DNA of 64,000 nt from Rotaria sp. Silwood1 (GCA_905250075.1 CAJNOP010000668.1:38290-102289), one strand, 5' to 3'. Counted from the stretch's first letter, positions 47,701 through 61,667 are shown. Program-made: numbers and translations. The notes: generated from the letters alone by a model not told the origin.

Positions 47701-50700
47701 TTTCCAGAAAAATATTTTGTACTATTTCTTTTTTTAACTTCTTCCAAGTTCTTCAATTATTTTAATACTTAAATCGTTAAGATCTTTTATAGGCATTTAT
47801 TTCAACATGTTTTCACTAAAACCCTTCCAATTGTCTTAAGTATGAGTATCATCGAGATCATGACATCAATTCAACTTTTCGAATTGGATAGAAGAAATTT
47901 TGAAGGATATCAAGGCAATTTTGTTGATCAAGAGTTGATACTTCAAAAAGAAACATGGCTCAATCATTCACTTGATTGGTATTACTGAGTTCATCATGGC
48001 TTCTATATCAGTAAAAGGATTAATGTGAGTGGATATACGGCGATTGTGTTCATGAATTATGTCTAATATATGAAAAAATAGCTCGTATAGTTGTCACAAT
48101 AGTTGGTTTATGGTTTGATGCATAATAGATTTTAAAATTTTTAACATTTTGAGAAACTCAATGATTCCTCTGGTTCTTGGACTTATTTTACAATACATGA
48201 ACAATTTCATCTATTAGTCACAAGTATTTTTATGACCATTGAAAATGATCGACCAAACCAGTTTCAATGAAATTCATCTAAATAGCTTCGATACTTCTTT
48301 CATTAGAAATATAAGACAAATATTTATGTTGACAATGTTGCCAGAATAATAATCGACATTTGTTGGTATAGAGAGTGAAAACGTCTTCGATTAGTCAATA
48401 ATGACTCCAAAAAAAAAAGAGAAAAACTCCTCTCTATACTGATTAAATAGCACGACAAGTTTAATAATTGGTAGATTCAAAGAGTCGGATCGGTCTCATC
48501 ACATAGACAATACTTCTAATTAACACAATTGTGTTTGGTTTTTTTTTTTGAGGACATATTGAAACAAATTTCTATAAAAATGACTATACGACAATATCTT
48601 CACATTTTAGACATCGGAATACTTTAAGAAATTAGAAAAATTCTCTGTATTGACCTATCATTAAAAAAAAAATAGTCGACTATGCTTATTCAAATAGTAA
48701 ATATACGTGAAAAAAGTTTTGAAAAATGATCTTTCCAACATTCTGTAGAACTTTGACACGTCTTGCTGCAGTGTAAGCTTTAGCTTTTTGTCATATTTAG
48801 CAGGTAAGTTATGAATATCCGAAGGTGAAAAGCGAATGACTGCTTTCCCTATGGACAGACTATTCTGCCCATAGATTCTGCTCATAGCCATGGCTTATTC
48901 GAGCTAACAGATGTCATAGCTAGTAACGAAATCAGAAGAAATGAACTCATGAAAGAAAGCACTTGAGTTGAACACCATAATGATCGTCAATACTTCCACA
49001 TCAATTATAGATTCAGTATCTATATATTAACTTTATAGAAATATAACTATTTCTATGCGTTGAGTAACTATGAAGTAGAATCTCAAATTGGCCGACTTCT
49101 TGCAGATCTGACCCGTCCGTAAGAGCTTTACACTTCTGCAACTATGCCTATAATTATATGTTTAGTTTTTTTTCTCATGGTAATATCACAATAATAATAT
49201 AATAGTATTAAATATTAATATTGATAGAAACTTCAACAAATAACTTGAATCACTTGAAGATGAAAATAGTTAAAAGTTTCTAAATACGAAAGGCTTAAAG
49301 AATCTTTAAAATTGTTCACTATAAATAGATTTCGAAATGTTTTTCTCGAAAAAGACACAGAACGATCAATTTCATTTTTATATACGCATGAGGTCTTGTA
49401 AGAATGCGATAAAAAAATTAAGAAAAAACATTGGCATTAAGAAAATTATTTTAGCTATATAATAAATACAGATGAACAAAAAAGGCTTTTAGAATTCCTA
49501 ATAAAGAGATGTTCATAGAAAAAAGAGCCAGATTTCAATATAATATTGCTCTGTAGCAATTCCGAATGTTCATTATAACGACGTATTGACATAATAGAGA
49601 CGTTTTACTGTAAATAAAACATTGATGAATTGAACAGTCGTATTTTGCTGAATAAATAAATAGAAGAAGAAAAAGATTTATAACTATGATTGAGAAAAAA
49701 GACGACGATCAATTAATGATAATCACTGCAATGCGATCATACTTTTGACTTTTTATAACTATGTTCAATAGTTATTCTCCAATATTTATATAATTCATTA
49801 TTTTCAAATTTTATATTTAAAATTAATTCTTATACTCTTGCATTTTCTTATTGTTTCTTGTCAGTTATATTTTTTGTACTCCTTTGTTAACATATAGATT
49901 ATTGACAGAAACTGCTCTTTTAGAAATTTTTATAAAAAGAAAATAATAGTTTTATTTATGAATTTATTTTAATAAAAGAATGCTTCATCAATGTGTCTTT
50001 AAACAATGACAATCTAAAATAACGTATCCATGAAAAAAAAGACAAACATGTTGTTTCTTTCGACATTTCATTTTCTAATTGTAAATGTGCTTGCCAAGTA
50101 GCAAACAATAGAGTCAAAAAAAATACAATGACAAAAAAAGAAATGTAAAATGATGTCAACAATGACATTTTTCATATATATTTGCTATTAATTTTTGACT
50201 TCTTTATTCTATTTTCTATATTTCATTTAATAAAAATTCATCGGCTAATAGAGTCTTTGTTTTTTAAATATATTTTTTAACTTTTCGAAAATACATCAGG
50301 TACAAAAAACATATCGTTATAGACATATATCAATTCAATAAAAAGCTTTTTCTAATATCCTTCTATTTTTTGTTAAGAAAAAACTTGTCACTTATTTTTT
50401 TTTTTCTCATTTACTTTTTATTGAAACGACATCAACATATTGAATTCATTGGGAGAACAATCTTAATTAATGAGAGCTTTTTTTTCAAATATTTTCTACT
50501 TTAAAAGGTGAGGCCAATTCATAAAACAGATTTATTCGATACCTAATCTATAGTTCTTTATTTTTTGAATGCTCTACTCTCATTCACAATCTATCATATG
50601 ATAGCTGAGGTCTGTTTTAAAGACTTGAACTTCTTTTAATTGAAATTCGCAAAAAGATCTGATTTACTCATGTTGACAGAGTAATATAAAAAGAGTCTTA

Positions 50701-51026
50701 CTAAGTTTTATTTTGTTTATAAACAAAACATAGAATCTGTGAATTACCATGAATACTTAATTTGAGATACTCAGCTCTATTAGAGACCGCCATACAATCA
50801 GTGGAAATACTTTTAGACACTAATATAGAAATCTTTGAATAGATGATATTAAACATAATCAGTTTTAAATGTGCTTCTATCAAAGAAAATTTTGTTACCA
50901 AATATCAATTCAGTAAGCAAATAATATCTACAAAAAAGAAGTAAAAAACAATAAGCAAGAGTAGGATGAGACAAACGAAGATAAAGAATATTTGATTTAA
51001 TATTTAATTTAGAAAACCAAAGTTTC
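44741..51026. other. Long gene-poor stretch with weak remnants
   Basis: No supported gene. Weak signals only: a degenerate TGTGG-type hairpin at about 45035-45075, and short protein-like readings near 46600-47060 and 47842-47986 (SIQLFELDRRNFEGYQGNFV, followed by stops). Hydrophobic open frames on the minus strand near 50168 and 51076 are unassigned. Confidence 0.4.
47842..47986 (+). pseudogene. Possible decayed coding fragment
   Basis: A 48-codon reading starting MSIIEIMTSIQLFELDRRNF, with plausible codon choice, ends at a TGA. Protein-like pieces continue after it with more stops. Family unknown. Confidence 0.25.
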
Positions 51027-52707
51027 ATGTCGAACATGATAAATGATACATCGAACGGCGCTTCAATTAATATCATAACAATGAATCATGAATCAGAACG
51101 AACTGTTCGTCGTCATCGTCGTCGTTCAATTATTCGTGAATTCTGTTTGAATACATCAACTCATGCTCTACCAGGAATAGCTCGTAGTGAAAGTTTTCAT
51201 AATCGTGCATTTTGGTCGATTTCATTTTTAATTTTTACTGGTATAATGATCTATTTTATACTTAAATCAATAATGAACTATTTTGATTATCCAACATCAA
51301 TCGATGTATCTTATAACAGTGATTGGCAACAATATTTTGCAGCAGTTAGTTTTTGTAATATTGCAGCACTTCGTTTCGATCGATTTATTGAACCATTTTT
51401 AAACTTTACAAATTCTCTAAGTATACCAAATACAAATGATACAACAACAATATCTGAATATCAATCGAAATTTATTTGGCCTTTTCTTGTTGATCAAGTT
51501 AATAAAAATCAATCATTGGAAGATTACTTTTTTCCATTATCAACAATGCTTCAAGAATGTGCATACAATTTTGAAAAATGTACATCAGCTGATTTTATTT
51601 CATTTGTATCACCAAGTTATGGTTTATGTTATACATTTAATGCTAAATTGAAAAATAATACAGATGATAGTCTTCGACTTGGAAATTTTTATGGTGGTGC
51701 TGGTATACTCAGTCTAAGCCTTTATGCTCATAGTTATCAATATGTACCCTACTCAACTGATGGTAAGTAATAAAAAAATAAAATAAAACTCGTCCAATTA
51801 TATTATTTTACTGTATTTGTAAAGCTGCTGGTGTATTAGTTCTTATTCATGATAATAAACAAGTACCAATGATTGAAACGAGCGGTATCGAATTAGAACC
51901 TGGACGAAGACATAAAATAAGTTACAGAAAAAAGAAAACTAATTTTTTATCATCACCTTATACTGATTGTACAAACAAGATTTCCGATCTAATGAAAGCT
52001 GTGCTCAATACTTATTATCCAGCAGATTATATTTATTCTCAAAGTAGTTGTTATCAAAGTTGTCAACAAACCTATGTGTAAGTACATCTATAAAGAATAA
52101 AATTATTAATATGAAATTAATCATTCTAATTATTTTAAGTTATGAACAATGTGGTTGTGTTAATCCATATTTTTGGTATATACGTTGGGTTGTTCAACTA
52201 GGCACAGATGATATGATATTTGCACCTGTTTGTTATCCAGGGGATAACTGTTTTGACAAAGCATCCAAGAAACTTTTTGCTTCTGCATCACTTATGAAAA
52301 ATTATTGTTCAGATTGTTTACAAGAATGTTCAACAAATAGTTTTGTTCTTCAAACATCATCATCAACGTCATATATCGATTCGAAAATAGATGTGATAAA
52401 AAATTTTATTGAAAATTCTTCAGTACCAGTACCGAATAATTGGTCAACAACATGGCGTCAACATATTTATGAAAATTATCTTACTGTAAATATTCTTCGT
52501 GAAACAAGAATCGTCGAAACGAGTACACAAACATCAACACTTGGTTTAGTTGATGTTATTTCAAATATTGGAGGTCAAACAGGGCTATGGATTGGCATTA
52601 GTTTTTTGTCAATTATGGAATTGATTGAAATGATCTATCGATTAACTCGACATCAAGTACATGTAATACGAGAATCAATACAAAGAAAAATTAACATAAT
52701 ACAATAA
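51027..52707 (+). CDS. DEG/ENaC/ASIC-family sodium channel subunit
   Basis: Exons 51027-51762, 51825-52077 and 52140-52707 join in phase (62-nt introns) and give 518 residues, normal for the family. The cytosolic N-terminus holds FCLNTSTHALPGIARS, the gating region with the conserved HG-like position, followed by the first membrane span at about 62-80. The large extracellular loop contains paired cysteines (SSCYQSCQQTYV, YEQCGCVNPYFW, CYPGDNCFD, NYCSDCLQECS). Near the end, ISNIGGQTGLWIGISFLSIM is the second span with the G-x-S selectivity motif and E of the family. Such channels pass Na+ and are gated by acid, peptides or force. Ligand and partner are unknown. The gene appears intact. Confidence 0.93.
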
Positions 52708-53570
52708 GATACATATATCGTTTATTTCCTCATATAAGATTAAATCTTGAAGAATTTAATTAAAAAGACTATTGATTTTATTTTAATAAAAAACTGACAA
52801 AGTTATGCAAAATACGAAAGATGTACAATTAAGAACAATTATTGTAAACCACTAAAACTGCGACATTGTTAACAACGCTGCGTAACGACCAGTTCCTCTT
52901 TTCGAGAATAAACTAATTTTATCGCTCTATTGAGTTTCCGTTAATTTCATTCGAGCACATTAAAAGATATGACCTCAGATGAAGCAATTGTAAGTCAAAT
53001 AATTACGTTAATATGAGATGTCTATTGGCACCAGTTCATTTAAAGAGTACTGTTCGAAAAATTCTCAACATCGAAGTTCATCAATTTTAATTCTATTTGG
53101 CAAAAACCTCGACTAAAGCTTCCAAAAAAAACAGGAAGAATATAGTTATTTTTAAATTAAGTTAATCAATTTTCTATTGGTTTCAAACTCATTAAGCAAA
53201 CTATATCTTTTGTTAAATGAGCAAATAAATATTTTTTTTTTAAATCTAAGATGGGATTCAAAGTTATTGAATTCAAAATATTTACTTAAAGATAATCTTT
53301 ATTATTCCTATTCTAATCTAGTGTAACCATTAATAACGCTTATTTAATAGTTTTATTTAGATTTATTTATCTTATTGTAAATAATGATGTAATTTTTTAT
53401 TAATTTCTTTTTTTTTTAAATTAAGATAAACAACATTTATTTTAATACGATGATGATGAAATTTATCGTTGACTATCATTGCTAAAAAAAACAAAAAAAA
53501 CAAATATGCAATACTAATATTCGTTATTCTTACTTTTATTGATTTATTAATGTTGTTTTTGTTGTTGCCA
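52708..53570. other. Intergenic
   Basis: Between the converging channel gene and the PI31-like gene. No exon was seen. Confidence 0.45.
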
Positions 53571-54189
53571 TTATTTTTCGTTATTTTTATCGATTTGTTT
53601 TTTTTGTTGTGAACATCCATGAATTTCATTGTTGATTTTTATTATAAATCCATCAATATCTTTCAATGATCTATACAAAAACAAAATCTGTATAATATAG
53701 CATTCATAAGAAGATAAGATCTAACAAAAAAAAAGAAATACATTAAACTTACCCGTCATTATCATTAATATGATCATTTAATGATATTTGCACAAGTAAT
53801 TCATTATTTTCATCCTAGAAATTAAAAAAACAAAAAAAAAAAATAGAAGATAATGTGTTATGTCTGATACGTTCCATCTTGAATTGAACAAAAAAATTTT
53901 CATTGTCAAAAAATTGTTTGGTTTGTATGACCAAACCATCTTGAAAATAATTAATATCTATTGAATTATCTTCATTTTTTATCCAATCAATAATTTCCTT
54001 ATTCTAAAACAAAAAAATTAATCCATTGAGGTTAAAAAAAAAACTATTTCTTACTCCATGGTCCTTCACAATTAAAAAATTTCTACTTAAAAAAGTCCAA
54101 TGAACTAAAACAATCAATTTTTCTTTCGAGTGTTCGTATTTATTCGCATATAAACGTAAAAGAATATCAAGAAATGGAAACATTTCCAT
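53571..54189 (-). CDS. Small protein resembling the FP domain of proteasome inhibitor PI31
   Basis: Minus-strand exons 54189-54055, about 54003-53890, 53814-53753 and 53670-53571 give some 136 residues. The start MEMFPFLDILLRLYANKYEH leads to KLIVLVHWTFLSRNFLIV, which matches the 'LVxxLHWxxVSxGF' opening of the FP domain shared by PI31 and Fbxo7. The end NELLVQISLNDHIND...SLKDIDGFIIKINNEI matches its final strand and helix (LxLDDYIxxxxLxDFxxxYKN). The Pro/Arg-rich tail of PI31 that contacts the proteasome is absent. The exon 2 donor is uncertain: the best in-phase site is GTTCAA, while a nicer GTATCA is out of phase. It may therefore be a truncated or failing gene. Confidence 0.5.
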
Positions 54190-55254
54190 TGCTATCTATA
54201 AGAAAATTCAATAAATAAAAATTGAAGATTTTTCATTCACATGTGGAACAATACATTATGCTTACAATTGTAAATAATTAATTAAAAACAATAAGTAACA
54301 AAAAATCATTTATCTTAGACTATTCATAATAATAAGAAAAATAATATTTGTTCTTTAAGATATTTTTATCAGTTTTCTTTTCTTCTTTTCAATACTTTGA
54401 AAGCGAACTGAATTGTTTATTGTGATCAAATTACTATGATTAATTGTATTCCAATAGATCTTCACTACTAGTAACAAAGTCGGCCTAATTTCATTTAATT
54501 ATACAATTTCCATAAGAAACAAAATTATATTTATCATTCATTTGTTTATAATATGACATTATTTGATTATTACTTGTTGAGCATTCTAGAATAATCATAA
54601 TATGATGATATTGTCTAAAATATCTTATTCTGCTTAAAATTTACTAAAACAAAATCATTTCCTAGCAAATATCTTTTTCTGAACATATATACATTCATAG
54701 TAGCAATTATTGTTTAATGAAGATTATAATACTTGTTTTTTTCTTTTTATCAACATTGTTATTTTAAAATTTCTAGAGATAAAAAAAAACAAATATCAAA
54801 TAAAATTACAAAAAACTGTTTTACTTTGCATTAATACCAAATAAAGAATTAAATAGAAATGAATGAACTTGAAATTCATTTCAATTTGTTCCAACAATAT
54901 TGTTTATGCTATTTGAAATCCCAGTGCTACTCTTCTGAAAAAAATATGATTACCCCATTGCACATAATTAATTTTACTTTACTGATTTTATATAAACTTA
55001 AAAATATGATTAGCTAGTTTAAATATCTATCAATGTCTTATATATTTAATAACGAAATAAGAAAGAAATTATTATACATCTGATATCATTTGTAATCTTA
55101 GTTTATTTATATTCAAATAAATCAAATCAAAAGTTAAAGAATAAGGATAAAAACAATTATTTCGTCGAACCATGATCCCATCCCTAATTATTAGTTCTAA
55201 ACATGTTAGTCTTCATTGAAACCATTTTATTTAAATAACAATGAAAGAAAAAAA
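54190..55254. other. Intergenic
   Basis: No exon or RNA was seen between the PI31-like gene and the end of the F-box-like gene, both on the minus strand. Confidence 0.45.
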
Positions 55255-58246
55255 TTAATAGATCTTTGTATTAGGACAATATTCTTGTATGTGTTTGGCA
55301 ATATCAGGTTCATCATCAACATATATTTTCGCCAATTTTGCACAATTATTTCGTGTTGTTGCTCTTCTAAAATTTTGGGTTACTCTTTTCAATTGATGAT
55401 AATCAATATCAAATAAGATATTATTGGGTAAAAATGTTTTTGTATCGATTAAAAATTGTTCAATATAATCATCATGAGCTTGATAAAAATCTAATTCAGT
55501 AAGATGAGAAAATTGAGCAATCGATAAATTTGTTTCTTGATATTGTTTTTGATTTTGTGGTGTTTGATTAATTACAGATAAATTTTCAATCAATGGAAAT
55601 GATTGAGAAATTCGAATAAAAAAATCATGTTCAAATGAATATTCATCAAATAATGATATTTTTCGAACATATGTAAATAATCCACCTGGAAAATTATTTG
55701 TAATATGATGATAATATTTCATTCTATTTGAATATGGATATGAATAAATATGACAATAACCTTTTTTACATTTAGAAAAATAATTAACACAAGAAATAAT
55801 TTGTTTATTTTCAAGATTTGTTTTTAATGTATGTTGAATATCTTTATTAGATGGTAAATTACTTTGATTATGAATAGAAATAAATGAATGAATATTAAAT
55901 TGAAATTTTTTTAAATGTATCAAATAATTAAGAATATTTTTTTTTAAATCATTACCATCAACAAATGTTCTATTATGATTAATTAGTAGATACAAACCAA
56001 GTTTTTCTAAATTTGACATACGATGTAAAAGTGGCACAATAAGTTCATCATATACAGATGTATTTACATCACAAGTTAATGAAAAACATTTTAGATTAAA
56101 TAATTTTTCCTTTGAAACAAAAAAGAGAATTTGATTAATTTGTTTTAACAAAAATTAATTTACTTTATTAATGATTGTTCGATATGAATTAATAATAGAT
56201 ATGTTAACATAAAATGTATGAAGTTGATTTAAACGACCATCGAGTAAATAAAGACAATCATTGAAGTTTTCTAAATTAACATGTAATTTTAATAAAGTTG
56301 AAGAGAAAATAGGTTTTCGAGGTAAAGTATCAAATGATATTTGTTGAGAATAAATTGAAGATGCTTGAAAATTTAAATAACATAAATTAGTAAACATGGT
56401 CAAAATATATCTAAATATATGTGTTAATATATTTCTTATAAATGGTTGTTTTTTATCATCAAGTTTAATGACAAGTGATAATATTTGATTTTTGAAAATA
56501 TGAAAGTCAGAACATTCATCTAAATAAATATACAAAATGATTTAGAAAAACAATTAATCATCTTCAGTATTGATTTTTCCCGACTCTCCTCTAGATCTTA
56601 TCAACTGAGATCAACGAATACAAGATAGTCTTTCCCACATACATACGCAGTTCCTTAGCAACAAAAAAAAGGCACTAGATAGTCATAACGACATTCAGAA
56701 CATTCTAGGATTGTCCAATGCATTCATTGACTTTTGAATATTCATAGTTTCTAAAGGTATATTGATTAGACAGTTTTCATAGCATCGATACAAAAAATAT
56801 CAAACGATTGAGATCTAACTTTAAATAACAATTAGCATGACTATTTCATATATGATCGAGATAAGAAGTAATGTGTCTTGAGATCCACTGAATGATTAGA
56901 CAACTGTGTGTAGTAGTCTAATATGATAGATAAATCAACGGAACGAAAGTAGTGTGTAAATAACGGACGTATAGCAATTAAGTAAAAAAAAAAAAAAGAT
57001 CAAACGACTGCAAAAGATTTTATCCAATATGTAGAAATAAATAAGTCCTAGTGATTCTCTGATGACTAAGTACCTTTGAAAAGGAACTGTCATTCATTAG
57101 ACACTCTTCATATTACATAAGTAAAGATATATATGTTCTACATGTCAGTTCATTAAGCACTTCACTGTTATGTTTTAACCAAGAAGAATACTATTTTGAA
57201 GTCATTCGAATGACTCCAAATGACTATATCATACTTAAGTTTACTAAAACGATTGTCTTCAGTAACAGAAACCATTATCTTAATGTAATGGAAATGTATT
57301 AATAACTATTTATCGTGTATTTAGTCAATATTAAGTCGACTTCTACAAGTGAACTAAAAAAAGGCAATGAAAACTTCTCATCTCTTTCTGAATACTAGGA
57401 AAACGATCAAATTTTTAGTCTTAACAAGTAACAATAGAACAAAAAACGTTTTTCTCTCTATCATTACATGCTCAGAAAAATATTTTAATTTTGATTACAA
57501 TAAATCAATAAGCTTTACATATTATTACAAGATCTGTCGAATAATTTGATGAAACATTTCTATTGATACTTTTCAGGTGATTTTTTAGATGTAATTCTTT
57601 CTAATCGAAGAGAAAAATATTTGCATTTACTAAGAGTTCACTTTTGTTTGATTATTTATCTATTTCATAAGGAAGTCCTTTCTATGAAAATATTTCTAAT
57701 GTCTTTATTTCTATGTGTTAATTTTTTTATTAGCAAATATACTCTTGTTTCTATTCATCATAAAATAGAGCTCATATACAAAAATATGTTTGACTAAACG
57801 GAGTTTTTAATAATCAGATTAATTATATGAATTTAATAAAAATCGAAATTCTTACGATAAAATAGATATGTAGCTGCATCCTCATCAATATTGTATAAAC
57901 CAAGCCCACATAAATTAGGATAATTGCTCGCAAGAAGAATACGCTCCATAGATAATGATTCAAGATTAAGCCATTTGATTTTATCATGAATTTGTGGTAA
58001 GATTTGTAAACAAAATCGTTCAATTACTTTATCATCTAATCGATGAATAAGATCATTTGATGACAGTTTGAACAATGTTAAATGGTTTGTAAAAACAGGA
58101 TCTTTTATAATTGTATCTAGTCGCTTATTTATACCTATTAAAGAATTGAATGCATCTATAGTGTTTAACTTAGTGAAAATTATCAAAAGTATTTCATCTG
58201 GTAAATCTATTAATTGCATAGATGAATGTTCCATGTTTATATTCAA
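55255..58246 (-). CDS. F-box / leucine-rich-repeat-like protein, three exons
   Basis: Exons 58246-57856, 56519-56164 and 56109-55255 keep phase and give 533 residues. Residues about 12-50, LIDLPDEILLIIFTKLNTID followed by AFNSLIGINKRLD, are a clear F-box. The remainder is weakly leucine-rich (MSNLEKLGLYLLI, FPLIENLSVINQ, FSHLTELDFYQ) as in other bdelloid F-box proteins. The presumed role is Skp1-dependent substrate recognition for ubiquitination. Intron 1 is 1.3 kb, intron 2 is 54 nt. The first ATG (MNINMEH) is used; a second Met lies four codons on. It shares layout but little sequence with the gene at 23959. Confidence 0.85.
56520..57855 (-). other. Long intron of the F-box-like gene
   Basis: 1.3-kb intron with consensus ends (GTAAGA...TTTAG on the minus strand). 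No inserted element or nested gene was recognised. Confidence 0.6.
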
Positions 58247-58292
58247 ATGTCAATAGTTCTATATTTATACTGAGTTGTTCAAATATTACCGC

Positions 58293-58300
58293 TGACGTCA
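58293..58300. promoter_or_regulatory. CRE-like palindrome TGACGTCA
   Basis: A perfect 8-bp cAMP-response-type bZIP site 47 nt upstream of the F-box gene's ATG. Its position fits a core promoter; use is not shown. Confidence 0.35.
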
Positions 58301-58813
58301 ATGAAAACAATGATGCGTTTTCTATTGTCTAAGTTGATGGCGGATGACGATATTCGTTTTCAGCCAATGAATAATTGTTATATAATGAATATTTATAAAA
58401 TCTGTTTATTTATAATATAGTAATATGGTTAAGTACATTTTAACGGGCAATTCTTTTTGTGGAGAAAATAGACAAGAGAAATAGGCATTTGTATCCCTGT
58501 TATTATTTATGAGATCAATAAAAACAATTATCTTTAATTTCGATACATTAATGATAACTGTCATTTCATATATATAAATTCAAAGTTTAATTAGAAATAA
58601 AAAATATTTGACAATAGTTATGTTTCAAATGAATAGCATGATATATTTTTGCATGTATACACAATTATTCCAACCTGGACAAACTGAATATCTTTTTTCT
58701 GCATATACATTATTTTGTTTTATTTTCTTACAAAGCAGTGAGCATTTCCGATTTATTTATCTACAGATAGTGAAAAATGTAATTCAAACACATAGCATTA
58801 AATAAAAATTCTA
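58301..58813. other. Intergenic upstream of the F-box-like gene
   Basis: Promoter-side sequence for the minus-strand gene. A 65-codon open frame at 58608-58805 has no recognised content. Confidence 0.4.
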
Positions 58814-58817
58814 TATT

Positions 58818-59547
58818 AAGGCCCACCCACCCCTCAAAAAAGAAGTCGATTTTCGTCAGAATCATAAAAATTGAGATAAATACATGGTAGATAGCCCGTC
58901 ATGTGTCCTTTCATAAACGATAAAAATTTTTCCTTGATACTTCATATTTCCCAAAAATGCTTCAAGTTTTTTGAGACCCTCTATTTGAAAAGCCAGCGGC
59001 TTTTTGAAAAATCAAAGAATCTTTTTTGTTTTTTCTCATTTTTCACTTTCTCAAACGCACATCCAAAACTTCTCTGTCTAGGTCCGTCTAATATATTTAA
59101 ATTTTGTTTTTGTTTGAAAGAGCGTGTAAAGATGCAGGGCATGACGAGGTCCGTTTTTTTAATTAGGGCTTTTTTAAATTTAATACATAGATATTTATAT
59201 AGATTGGCAGCAATTTTTAGAAGACTTTTTCAGTCATTGAACCTTTGATCCCTTATTATGCTTAAAAAGCGGATATGCAAAAAATCGGGCCTCGTCATGT
59301 CCTGCATCTTGCCATGCTCTTTCACACAAAAATAATTTAAATACATTGGACGGATCTGAACCAAGAAATTTGGGATGCGAAATCACCTATTTTTCACCCT
59401 TTTTTGGTCAGTATCTCCCTTAAAATTCATGATTTTGGGCTGAAAATTTTATTGTAGTTTTTTTCCTTCAGCCCCAACATATTCTCCAATTTTCAGACCA
59501 TTTGGACGTTCCTGGGCTGAGATCGATTTTTGAGGGGTAGGGAGGTC
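58818..59547. mobile_element. 730-bp fold-back element flanked by TTAA
   Basis: TTAA stands on both sides (58814-58817 and 59548-59551). The ends GGCCCACCCACCCCTCAAAA and, inverted, GACCTCCCTACCCCTCAAAA match. Long inner arms also match in inverse: CATCCAAAACTTCT...GTCCGTC(T/C)AAT...GAAAGAGC...GATGCAGG(G/A)CATGACGAGG, at about 59060-59150 and 59280-59375. No transposase is present. TTAA duplication is the habit of piggyBac elements, so it may be a non-autonomous relative. Confidence 0.85.
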
Positions 59548-59551
59548 TTAA

Positions 59552-61667
59552 AAACTTCAAATCTCATCTATTCAGAAAGATAAAAAATCCATTTTTTAAA
59601 CATTTTTATCATGTATAATCAAAAAATATAACAAGATAAACTGAAAAAAGCCATGAAAAATATATGGAGTTTTTACTCAATAATTCTGTTCTCCTATAAC
59701 ATGTTTATCTCATTTAGCAAAGACGAAAATCGTTTTCAAAAGCTTTTTTTTGTTTTTCTTTTTGATCTTTCTCATTTGCAAAATATTCACTATAATTTAG
59801 TTCATGGAATGTGCTCTCTAATGTTGAGTTACTCTTTACAAATGACTAATGAACAAATGTTGTTCTAAATTGATATGGGTTTAGTTTGTTTTAACTCAAA
59901 GTTAAACTAATAGATTTTTATATTCATTGATGAACTATTATGAAAAAAGACAAAAGTGAATCGTCTTATTGACATACCTAATAATATAACAACTAATATT
60001 GAGAAAAGAAGGATTTTTATTGAACTTTAGATAAGCGGATTATAGTACAGTACAATCAAGTTAGTTTGTCGTCTCAATGTTCTCATTCGTATTAAATATA
60101 CTCAATCTTGTTTGGCTCGAATTCAATTCATACAGATGACTTTGAGGCAGTGACTGAGGTGCAACATGTAGAGTGTGTTCAAAAACTGACAATGCATTTG
60201 CTTTATTTCGTATACATTTACGTGTTAAATTTATGTAAGTTGAAGTCGTATCTTAGAGACAAGTAGGCTGAGTCTGCATTATAGTAAGTGATGGCTAAAT
60301 TGTTTTTTTTTTTGATGAACATAGAAAATCCTAGTTTTACACAAATAACTAGAAAGATATGTACAAGACATAGTATGTCAAATGATTGAAGGTCTTTGTG
60401 TTTTATGTTTGACTCTTCATGAAAGCATCTAGTATATATTGCTGCTGTACTCGCTGATATGGGTCTATCAATGCAGTTGCCTAGACTCGATCCAACGATT
60501 CAACTTTCCAGCACATGTAACTTCTCTCTGACATTGCTATGTTCTTGCACAATATCAACAAACTCTACAATATAAGCATGATCTAATCTAACAGAGAATG
60601 GAGGTCCGAAGGCAACGGATTATCAGGTTTTCCTTACAAAAAACTGTTGCCATACTATGACTTCATTTTTTTTTGTTTCAAAACCATGTTTAGGCTTAAA
60701 TGAACTTGGCTGTATATGGATGCGACAAGAATGAGATAATCCAAAAATTAATATTTATCAGCAAATATTTGTTTGGAAATGGTAAAACATGAGAAATCTT
60801 CTTCAATAATGAAATGTCATCCGGACAGAGAAAAGAAACATTTACTAAAAATGATTGAGAAGTGCGTAACCATGAGCAATGAATTTTATGCACAAATTAG
60901 ACTCATTCAAACTCACTGTTCTTCACATAGCGGGTGAACCAAAATGATTGCGACACTCTTATTTGATATACACATCAATATAGAAGAATAATATAACCTT
61001 GATTTTTTTTTTGAACGATGCACTCTGGAAATCTCTTCAAAAAAAATTAAGATTATATCATTGGATCGAAACTTTCTCGCATCAAGTCGAATACAATCTA
61101 GTTCCGTAATTCGGATTCTGAGTTCTTCTAATTTCACAGTCGACCCACATTTGACTTCATTTTTCCGAACATTTATTCTTTTACAGTTTTGGCCCAGGGT
61201 GGCTGTAAAAAATTTTTACATTTTATCTTTGTGATATTTTTTCCGAGATAACTCAGAATGTCAAGCTCTATCGACTAGTATAAGTCCCTAGTAAATCGGC
61301 GCCTAGAGTGAGTCAATATGTATTTATGTAGTACCGGTTTTTGATGAATATACAAACATAAAGCTTGATAAAATCATAAATAAGGAATATTATTATTTGT
61401 CAAATTTATTTTCTCATTCGAAAACTATTCTTCAGTTTGAATCATTAATATTGAGTAATATAAACGAATAACTTCTATCGCACAATAGTATTTTGCTCGT
61501 ATATCTGAGCATATGATTCAATCATTGTTTGTCAATTTCTAAATATATTAAAGATTTCTCAAAACTTGAATATATTTATATAACAATTAACAAACTTGAT
61601 GGAAATTTAAGTACGTCTATTGTTAAAACTTCGTCAAAATGAAAATAAATTCTTATCTTGTTAACCT
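59552..61667. other. Gene-poor stretch
   Basis: No supported exon, RNA or repeat. Short open frames at 59653 (+), 60696 (-) and 60913 (-) lack recognisable content. Confidence 0.4.

Noticed and set aside
49956..51076. Several minus-strand hydrophobic frames
   Set aside because: Each has at most one hydrophobic run, no partner exons and no recognisable family; most likely chance.
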